Below are positions 32,895 through 38,358 of a stretch of DNA of 38,358 bases, piece by piece. Origin of the DNA: an uncultured Prevotellaceae bacterium (GTDB lineage: Bacteria > Bacteroidota > Bacteroidia > Bacteroidales > Bacteroidaceae); assembly GCA_946625675.1 (NCBI GenBank), contig CAMOTI010000163.1:1-38358 (forward strand). Direction: 5' to 3'. Under the pieces are notes generated by a model, which saw only the letters and a list, made by a program, of their open reading frames with translations, did not search any database and was not told the origin of the DNA. The translations under genes were made by a program, and so were the position numbers. Each line of letters begins with the position of its first letter. Within the stretch, counting starts at the first letter, position 1.

Positions 32895-33656
32895 TTATTG
32901 CCTTATGCCATATGCTTTGGTGGTGTAGTAGTAGTCGCCGGTGACGTCCTGATGGGGGAAGTCAAACATGAGGGCGGGATTTACCGGAACACCACAGATG
33001 CGGGTTTCGAAATGCAGGTGTGAACCAGTGCTGCGTCCTGTGTTGCCACCGAGTCCGATGGGTTCGCCTGCGCGGACAATCTGGTCGTTCTTTACCAGCT
33101 GCTTGCTCATGTGGCCGTAGAGGGTCTCAAGACCGTTGGGGTGGCGAATCACCACGTATTTGCCATAGCCGCGTGCGTCGAAGTCTACCACACGGATCTT
33201 TCCGTCGAATGCAGCGCGGATTGTGTCGCCGATATACACTTTGATGTCAAGTCCGGCGTGCAGGCGTCCCCAGCGCTGTCCGAAAGGAGAGGTTACCTGA
33301 CGGCTCGGGGTCGGCATGTGGAAGCCGCGCAGGTCGATGCGTGTGCGTGCAGAGGCATAGCCGGGAGCAGCCTTCACACCTTTGTTTTTCCAGTCGCTGT
33401 ATATGTGGGATGCCGGGTTCATCAAGTCTGCGGCGCTGTAGTAGCTGCCGCTTGTGGATGACTCAGCTGCGTTGCTGTAAGCAAACATATTTGAGAAATT
33501 AGGCTCGAACACGTCGCTCGGACGCTGGTCGTTCATCGTGCGGGCTATCGGCTGGCTGGCCTCGGGAAGATATGGACCGATCTGGGCTGACATACTTGTT
33601 GTGGCAACCGCCAGGACTGCACAACCTAATAATCTCTTTATAACATTCAATTCCAT
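32895..33656 (-). CDS. M23 family metallopeptidase
   Basis: This 253-aa secreted protein has a signal peptide (VIKRLLGCAVLAVATTSMSA). The LytM/M23 domain spans about residues 125-240, with the zinc motifs HAGLD (H-x3-D) in RLHAGLDIKVYIGD and HLHFE (H-x-H), plus LYGHMSKQLV. Such enzymes cut peptide cross-bridges in peptidoglycan or act as activators of amidases when a ligand is missing; here all zinc ligands are present, so hydrolysis is likely. It is a third cell-wall enzyme in the window besides the GH25 and DUF1460 proteins. It has its own terminator. Confidence 0.93.
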   Translation of the reverse strand: MELNVIKRLLGCAVLAVATTSMSAQIGPYLPEASQPIARTMNDQRPSDVFEPNFSNMFAYSNAAESSTSGSYYSAADLMNPASHIYSDWKNKGVKAAPGYASARTRIDLRGFHMPTPSRQVTSPFGQRWGRLHAGLDIKVYIGDTIRAAFDGKIRVVDFDARGYGKYVVIRHPNGLETLYGHMSKQLVKNDQIVRAGEPIGLGGNTGRSTGSHLHFETRICGVPVNPALMFDFPHQDVTGDYYYTTKAYGIRQ

Positions 33657-33713
33657 AATTATTTCAGTTTTTTTTTGATTCAGAGTGTAAGTAGTTAGTA
33701 TTCTTGTTGTTGT

Positions 33714-33773
33714 TTTCTGTCTAAATGACTATCTTCTTCTCTTCTCGACTTCTCGTTTTCCTGTCGTCTCGTT
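33714..33773. repeat. Degenerate octamer repeat after ndk
   Basis: CTGTCTAAATGACTATCTTC leads into TTCTCTTCTCGACTTCTCG units, a decayed form of the GTCTTCTC repeat. The leader shares CTGTC and GACTATC with the copy at 3516. It ends about 35 bp from the ndk stop. Confidence 0.6.
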
Positions 33774-33805
33774 GAAATAAACGAGCCAACTTGAGTTCAC
33801 GTCAA

Positions 33806-34267
33806 TTAATATTCGTCGTTGGCGTAGAGGAACTGGAACGGAGCCTGGTTGTAGTCGAATATCTCCTCAGGCTTGAAGAAGCGGTTCAGCTCTACTACGG
33901 CGTTCTCAGGAGAGTCTGATGTGTGGATGATGTTTTCCTGGAAGCTCATACCGAAATCACCACGGATGGTGCCTGGGGTAGCTTTGCGGGCATTGGTGGA
34001 GCCGGTCATTGCACGTACGGTCTCTACGGCGTCAACGCCTTCATAGCAACAGCATATCACAGGGGCGGCCATCATCGAGTTCTTGATTCTTTGGAAGAAG
34101 GGCTTGTTGGCAAGATGGGCGTAATGCTCATCGAGGAGTTTGTCGGTCAGCTGCATCATTTTCATTCCTGCCAGTCTTAATCCCTTGCGCTCGAAGCGGG
34201 CGGTCACTTGTCCCACAATAGCACGCTGTACGGCGCATGGTTTCAGAATTACCAGAGTTTTTTCCAT
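33806..34267 (-). CDS. ndk: Nucleoside-diphosphate kinase
   Basis: Ndk moves the terminal phosphate of ATP to other nucleoside diphosphates through a phosphohistidine. The 153-aa sequence has the catalytic histidine in NIIHTSDSPENA (a Thr variant of the usual HGSDS), the nucleotide-site block MTGSTNARKATPGTIRGDFG and an N-terminal TLVILKPCAVQR. The central region is slightly longer than in the about 140-aa enzymes, as in other Bacteroidota. It is monocistronic, with a promoter about 155 bp upstream. Confidence 0.97.
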   Translation of the reverse strand: MEKTLVILKPCAVQRAIVGQVTARFERKGLRLAGMKMMQLTDKLLDEHYAHLANKPFFQRIKNSMMAAPVICCCYEGVDAVETVRAMTGSTNARKATPGTIRGDFGMSFQENIIHTSDSPENAVVELNRFFKPEEIFDYNQAPFQFLYANDEY

Positions 34268-34422
34268 AATTTAATTTTTTTGTTCGTTTGCAGTCAATCG
34301 ATTTACTTCAAAAACAGGGAGACCAAAACAAAAAATGTTTCCCCATAAATAAATATGTAAATCCTGATTGGATTACTGCGGTTTTCTTTTGCCGATTATG
34401 GCTGATTTCTTCTTTCCACTTG

Positions 34423-34453
34423 CAAAGTTACGAAAAAATTGTTGTTTCTACAA
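34423..34453 (-). promoter_or_regulatory. Promoter of ndk
   Basis: A TTG at 34451-34453, 20 nt, then TAACTTTG (34423-34430) on the minus strand. The leader would be about 150 nt. Confidence 0.65.
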
Positions 34454-34525
34454 TTATTCACTCTTCCTTTTAGTTTTCTTTCACAATTGCTTTCATATAT
34501 CGTCTGAATGTTAAATTAATTAACA

Positions 34526-34573
34526 CAAAACCACCTGTTTTGCTATCTGGGGTTTGCAAAACAGGTGGTTTTG
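34526..34573. terminator. Perfect 17-bp hairpin after xseB
   Basis: CAAAACCACCTGTTTTG (34526-34542) and CAAAACAGGTGGTTTTG (34557-34573) pair perfectly around a 14-nt loop. It lies 50 bp beyond the xseB stop. The plus side continues into a T-run. Confidence 0.88.
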
Positions 34574-34623
34574 ACGATTTTTTTCTGTCAGGAAGGTTTT
34601 TTGCATTGCAAATAGAACGATTC

Positions 34624-34824
34624 TTAATTTTGTTCCGTCATGATTTTATTCACTTCCTGCTCCACGTTCTGAAGTTTCTCCTTGCAGAACGCCATCAGGC
34701 TTTTGGCCTCCTTCAAGCAGCCAGCCAGGCGGTCAATGTCCATCTCGCCGTTTTCTATCTGACAAACGATTTCCTCAAGACGCCTCATTGCGTCTTCGTA
34801 TTTCAGTTCTTTCTCTTTCTCCAT
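34624..34824 (-). CDS. xseB: Exodeoxyribonuclease VII small subunit
   Basis: This 66-aa helical protein has the XseB pattern: LKYEDAMRRLEEIVCQIENG, then the short second helix MDIDRLAGCLKEAKSLM and a charged third helix. Several copies coat one XseA in the nuclease that degrades single-stranded DNA from either end. It lies 90 bp after xseA in the same direction, the usual order. Confidence 0.93.
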   Translation of the reverse strand: MEKEKELKYEDAMRRLEEIVCQIENGEMDIDRLAGCLKEAKSLMAFCKEKLQNVEQEVNKIMTEQN

Positions 34825-34882
34825 ATCTGTTCTTTTGTATATTGTTGTCGAAATGAAAAAATTATAAAATGAAAAAAAAAAT

Positions 34883-34910
34883 AGTAAATCGTAAATAGTA
34901 AATCGTAAAT
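34883..34910. repeat. Two perfect 14-bp repeats after xseA
   Basis: AGTAAATCGTAAAT occurs twice in tandem (34883-34896 and 34897-34910) and ends 4 bp from the xseA stop codon. Each unit is two related heptamers (AGTAAAT, CGTAAAT). Confidence 0.88.
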
Positions 34911-34914
34911 AATC

Positions 34915-36285
34915 TCAAGCAAGATAAGTATCCTTGTCCAGGGCGAAAGGCGATTTTCTGCGCTCTTCTTCGTCGTCGGGTGGCGGAGCCTGGTTGACTG
35001 TGGACACAAACGTGCCATTGGCCACGGTGGTGACCACCTGGTCGCCGGCTCTGAGCTGACTGACGTCCTTCACGGCTTTCCCGTTCACACGGCTCACGCT
35101 GTAGCCCAGTTTAAGCAGGCGTGCAGGACTCGCGCTGTCGATATGGGTCTGGATGAGTTTTAGTTGACTCTGATTTTCAATGAAATACTTGCTTATCGCA
35201 TGGCGCAGGGTCTCCATCATCAGCTGAAGCGTGGCTGTCTGCTCTATTTTGTGAGAGCGGATAGCGGTCTCCAAGGAGTTTTTCAGGTTGGCGAAATGAT
35301 GGATTTCACGCTCTTTCCTCAGGGTGAACAGGGTGGGGATCTTGTCTGTTGCACGGCTGAGCCTGTTGCGTTCGTCGGTCAGTCTCTGCTTGCAGTAGTT
35401 CACGATAAGATCCTCGAATCCATTCAGTCGCTGCAGTTGTCCGTACTGATGGGCGACAAGAAATTCTGCGGCGGCGGTTGGGGTCTTCACCCGGGTGTGC
35501 GCCACTTCGTCGATGACGGTGTTGTCGCGCTCATGTCCGATGCCGGTGATGATAGGTAATGGGAATTGTGCCACATGCTCTGCCAGAAGCAGCGTGTCGA
35601 AGCCGCTCAGGTCGGAGGTGGATCCGCCACCACGGATAATCACCACCACATCCCATTTCTCTATCTCTGCGAATATCCGGTCGAGGGCGGCTATGACAGT
35701 GCTCTCCACGGTAGAGCCTTGCATCGTCGCCTCGAACAAGCCTACTTCGAAACGCAAGTTGTATGGGTTGTTGTGCAACTGCTTACAAAAATCCTGATAG
35801 CCGGCTGCGCTGTTGGCGGAGATTACGGCGATGCGATTGGTCAGAGCTGGCAGTTCCAGACTTTTGTTCAGGTCGTAGATGCCCTCGGATTTCAGTTTTG
35901 CTATGATTTCCTGTCTGCGGCGGGCGATGTCGCCCAGGGTGTAAGTGGGGTCCAGATCCACAATATTCAGCGACAACCCGTATTTCTCGTGATACGTCAC
36001 CTCCACCTCGGCCAGCACTTGCATCCCGTTCGACAGGGGTTGGCCTGTGGCTGACTCAAAGCGGGGCTTCAGATACGACCATTGCCGCGACCAAATCTGA
36101 GCTCTGGCTTTTGCACGTGGCTCGCTGCCCGATGCGTCCTTCTCCACTAATTCCATATAGCAGTGGTACCCGGGACGGACATCGCTCAATTCGGCTGTCA
36201 CCCAGTAGGTGTGGTCGAAATTCACTTCAACGATCTGGCGTATCAGATGGGTCAGCTCATAAAGGGTAAGCGGTGTATTCGACAT
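34915..36285 (-). CDS. xseA: Exodeoxyribonuclease VII large subunit
   Basis: This 456-aa protein has the N-terminal OB-fold (YWVTAELSDVRPGYHCYMEL). The catalytic domain has VISANSAAGYQDF, DVVVIIRGGGSTSDLSGFD, and ITGIGHERDNTVIDEVAHTR with the neighbouring KTPTAAAEFL. A coiled-coil region (about 290-390) that carries XseB follows, then a C-terminal segment LLKLGYSVSRVNGKAV. All conserved catalytic blocks are intact. The complex digests single-stranded DNA to short oligonucleotides. The final residues (PPPDDEEERRKSPFALD) are acidic and probably disordered. It forms an operon with xseB. Confidence 0.96.
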   Translation of the reverse strand: MSNTPLTLYELTHLIRQIVEVNFDHTYWVTAELSDVRPGYHCYMELVEKDASGSEPRAKARAQIWSRQWSYLKPRFESATGQPLSNGMQVLAEVEVTYHEKYGLSLNIVDLDPTYTLGDIARRRQEIIAKLKSEGIYDLNKSLELPALTNRIAVISANSAAGYQDFCKQLHNNPYNLRFEVGLFEATMQGSTVESTVIAALDRIFAEIEKWDVVVIIRGGGSTSDLSGFDTLLLAEHVAQFPLPIITGIGHERDNTVIDEVAHTRVKTPTAAAEFLVAHQYGQLQRLNGFEDLIVNYCKQRLTDERNRLSRATDKIPTLFTLRKEREIHHFANLKNSLETAIRSHKIEQTATLQLMMETLRHAISKYFIENQSQLKLIQTHIDSASPARLLKLGYSVSRVNGKAVKDVSQLRAGDQVVTTVANGTFVSTVNQAPPPDDEEERRKSPFALDKDTYLA

Positions 36286-36366
36286 TCTATTGTGCTTTTG
36301 TGAGGTTCTAAATTGCTTGACTCATTTCTGGATCCTGCTTAATTTCCATTGACAGAGTAAATAAAC

Positions 36367-36417
36367 TTTTCACTTTTCACTATTCACTTTTCACTTGCCG
36401 TCTTGCCTTCTTGTCTT
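36367..36417. repeat. Composite repeat: four heptamers then octamers
   Basis: TTTTCAC, TTTTCAC, TATTCAC, TTTTCAC (36367-36394) pass directly into GCCGTCTTGCCTTCTTGTCT-type octamers, which abut the subtilase stop codon at 36418. It joins the two repeat families seen separately elsewhere. Confidence 0.8.
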
Positions 36418-37893
36418 CTATTTGGCATAGTCGGGGATTCCGTATCCGTAGACATTGTTTGGATGGCTTGCGTTGTCTCCGTTACTGCGGATAAGCGAAA
36501 TGATTTCCTTGGCGGTCAACTCGGGATGTGCCTGCCAGTAGCACGCCACCATACCGCTGGTGATAGGGGTGGCGAACGACGTGCCGTCGGCATTTGTAAT
36601 CTCGCCATCACGGTCAATCACACAGCACTCCTCGCCCTGGGCGCAGACGTCAGGCTTGATGCGGTTGTCAGCACTGTTGCCAAGCGATGAGAAATAGGCT
36701 ATCTCGCCCTTGGGCGTCAGCGCTCCAACGGTCAGGATGTCTTCGCCGTCGGCAGGGGCGCTTATGAGTTTCCATCTGGAATAGCTGCCTTCGTTGCCAG
36801 CTGCCTGGCACAGCACCATGCCTTTCGACGCGCCCATGGAGGCGGACTTGGAAATGAGGCGGGTGTGGCCGTCTAACTCCCAGTATCTCACGTTGTCTGA
36901 CTTGTTGTCGTATTCTGTGTAGCCCAGCGAAGTGCTCACCACGTCAGCGCCTACACTGTCGGCAAATTCCACTGCGGCACACCAGTTGTCTTCCTCCACC
37001 ATCTGCTCAGAATGACCGTCTTCACTGCGAAGCAACCAGAAACTGGCCTCTGGAGCGGTGCCGATGATCTGGCCACGGCAGTTGGCGCCGATACACGAAA
37101 GCACCATCGTGCCATGCTCCTCTTCTTCGTAGGGGTTTCCGCCGATGAAGGCAAAGTCCTTGGCACCTAATATCTTGGTGTTTTTGAAATAAGGGATTAC
37201 GTCGGCGTTTCGGAAGCCACCGTCTATCACGGCGATGGTCATTCCTTCTCCGCGGTAGCCCTGCTCGTGGAGCTTGATGCCGTTCAGCATCTTGATTTGG
37301 TTGTAGGCATTGCCGTATTTGTAGGAACTGGTCAGGTGACGCTCAATCAGGTCGTCCTTGAAGCCGGCGAAGAAGCTCTTCTCCTCAGGGTCGCCGCCCA
37401 GATTCACCACACTTTTGGTGCGCTCCTTGTCGGGCTCGGGCAGGGAGGTGTAGGTGGCCACCTTTCTGACACTGTCCACACAAGACAGACTTACCACCTT
37501 TTCCATCACGGTCGTGTCTTCTGTCTGAACCACCACCGTGTTGTTCCATTTGCTGCAGTTAATCAGCCTGACGCCACAGGACTCCACCTTGTCAAGGTAA
37601 GTGCGGTTGACAGGAAGGTCTGTTTCGTCGATAACCAGTTTCTGCTTATTCCGGCGCTCGATGGCTTTCTGTGACAGAAACTCCTCAGGACGTTTCACGG
37701 AATAGGGACTTCCTTTTTTGTCCTTCAGGTAGACACGGTAGCGGTAGAAGGGATTGATCGCCTCCGCTTCTTCTTCCTCAGACGAAACTTCCTCTTCAGT
37801 CTCTGTGTCACTGATGATGTCCGTTTCCGGATCCTGTGCCTGCATGGCAAATGCCATTGCGAAACACAATGTTGTGAATAAGATTTTTTTCAT
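36418..37893 (-). CDS. Secreted S8 family serine protease (subtilase)
   Basis: This 491-aa protein has a signal peptide (KKILFTTLCFAMAFAMQAQ), a very acidic segment (about 22-46, mostly Glu and Asp), and a prodomain-like region up to about 200. The catalytic domain has D224 in MTIAVIDGG, H260 in EEEEHGTMV, and S439 in ADGTSFATPITSGMVA; the oxyanion region is CQAAGNEGS. All triad residues are present. The frame ends soon after the catalytic domain, and no C-terminal type IX sorting domain is seen, so it is probably periplasmic or exported by another route. The acidic stretch after the signal peptide is unusual. It is monocistronic. Confidence 0.93.
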   Translation of the reverse strand: MKKILFTTLCFAMAFAMQAQDPETDIISDTETEEEVSSEEEEAEAINPFYRYRVYLKDKKGSPYSVKRPEEFLSQKAIERRNKQKLVIDETDLPVNRTYLDKVESCGVRLINCSKWNNTVVVQTEDTTVMEKVVSLSCVDSVRKVATYTSLPEPDKERTKSVVNLGGDPEEKSFFAGFKDDLIERHLTSSYKYGNAYNQIKMLNGIKLHEQGYRGEGMTIAVIDGGFRNADVIPYFKNTKILGAKDFAFIGGNPYEEEEHGTMVLSCIGANCRGQIIGTAPEASFWLLRSEDGHSEQMVEEDNWCAAVEFADSVGADVVSTSLGYTEYDNKSDNVRYWELDGHTRLISKSASMGASKGMVLCQAAGNEGSYSRWKLISAPADGEDILTVGALTPKGEIAYFSSLGNSADNRIKPDVCAQGEECCVIDRDGEITNADGTSFATPITSGMVACYWQAHPELTAKEIISLIRSNGDNASHPNNVYGYGIPDYAK

Positions 37894-37930
37894 ATTTGTT
37901 GAATTTTACGTGCGGTTCTTTCTGAAAAGA

Positions 37931-37938
37931 CAAAGTTA
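37931..37938 (-). promoter_or_regulatory. -7 element for the subtilase gene
   Basis: TAACTTTG on the minus strand, about 38 bp before the ATG. A TTTG lies 24 nt further upstream (37963-37966), wider than the usual 20. Confidence 0.5.
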
Positions 37939-38070
37939 AGCATAAATTTTGAGAAAACATGCCAAATGGGGTGCGTTTTTTTGCTGGGCATTGTTTTCTT
38001 ATGTTTTTGTGGCGATATAAAGTGTCTGCTCGGCCTGAAAATGATGAGTTTTTTGAAGGACCTTTGGGTG

Positions 38071-38358
38071 TTATAAGTTGGGCCTTCTGCCTTCAAGCAC
38101 AAAGCGGAATTTCTCGAACGACGACTCGAGGTAACTCAGCTCATATTCCTCTACTTTAAGCGACAGCTGCCCTTGGATCTCACTCAGTCCGAAATAGGTG
38201 CGGAGGATGCTGGCCATATTGTAGGACAGGTCGTCTTTACGCTTCATGACAAAACGGCAGCACTGCAGGCATTTCTCATGATGGTCGGGCATGCTCTTCA
38301 GGGTGTTGAACAGGAGGTAATAGGCGAGTGGGGTGGATTCGCGGATAAGGATGGCCAC
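38071..38358 (-). CDS. C-terminal part of an unrecognised protein (5' end outside window)
   Basis: The last 95 or so codons of a minus-strand gene enter from the right edge; the apparent start at the edge is only the cut. The piece is largely helical with TPLAYYLLFNTLKSMPDHHE, a cluster with two neighbouring cysteine positions (CLQCC) and a final FVLEGRRPNL. I do not recognise a family from this fragment. It ends 178 bp before the subtilase gene, and no hairpin terminator was seen between them. Confidence 0.6.
   Translation of the reverse strand: MAILIRESTPLAYYLLFNTLKSMPDHHEKCLQCCRFVMKRKDDLSYNMASILRTYFGLSEIQGQLSLKVEEYELSYLESSFEKFRFVLEGRRPNL

Larger units (their letters stand above)
34268..34623. 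other. Intergenic region between xseB and ndk
   Basis: This 356-bp stretch holds the ndk promoter and the xseB terminator, listed separately. I see no gene; a 61-codon plus-strand frame at 34288 is A/T-rich and unsupported. Confidence 0.6.

Overview
The window looks like chromosomal DNA of a Bacteroidota bacterium, most likely order Bacteroidales and close to Prevotella. The evidence is read directly: promoters of the TTTG-N20-TAnnTTTG type, A/T-rich leaders with few strong Shine-Dalgarno sequences, GLPGLI-family proteins, large outer-membrane beta-barrels with CarboxypepD_reg-like N-termini, tandem OmpA-like proteins, and DUF1460, DUF4369 and DUF4332 proteins. Almost every gene is on the minus strand. 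The exceptions are a small toxin-antitoxin remnant, a SUMF1-type gene and a tRNA-Val gene.

Bases 1-11502 form one apparent minus-strand envelope locus. In transcription order it holds a BlaI/MecI-like repressor, an M56 (BlaR1-like) membrane metalloprotease, a 1005-aa outer-membrane barrel, three paralogous GLPGLI proteins and a second outer-membrane barrel cut by the window edge. The repressor gene has a near-consensus promoter with an inverted repeat between its -33 and -7 elements, and a second copy of the repeat lies 60 bp upstream. The M56 sensor ends in two lipocalin-like repeats instead of a penicillin-binding domain. This suggests a protease-relieved repressor controlling an outer-membrane protein system of unknown function, and it is the best candidate here for an undescribed system. 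A truncated GNAT toxin and its small partner are inserted between two GLPGLI genes.

Bases 11581-21139 carry a 754-aa protein with a RING-like zinc cluster and a TerD-like region, two secreted peptidoglycan-active enzymes (a DUF1460 amidase-like protein and a GH25 muramidase), two tandem OmpA-family porin-like proteins (the upstream one with a strong promoter), and a secreted double-SUMF1 protein lacking the formylglycine-generating cysteine pair.

Bases 21159-38358 are mostly housekeeping: DUF4332, trpS, a polyprenyl glycosylphosphotransferase, a DUF4369 lipoprotein, tRNA-Val, a NUC1 nuclease lipoprotein, an FAD oxidoreductase, queA, birA, a NUDIX-wHTH regulator, aroB, an M23 peptidase, ndk, xseB-xseA, a subtilase and a partial unrecognised gene.

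A second theme is the intergenic DNA. Short tandem repeats of period 7, 8, 9 or 14 sit repeatedly at or just after stop codons, and a separate dispersed element occurs three times. Several perfect terminator hairpins and eight or more near-consensus Bacteroidota promoters can be read directly.
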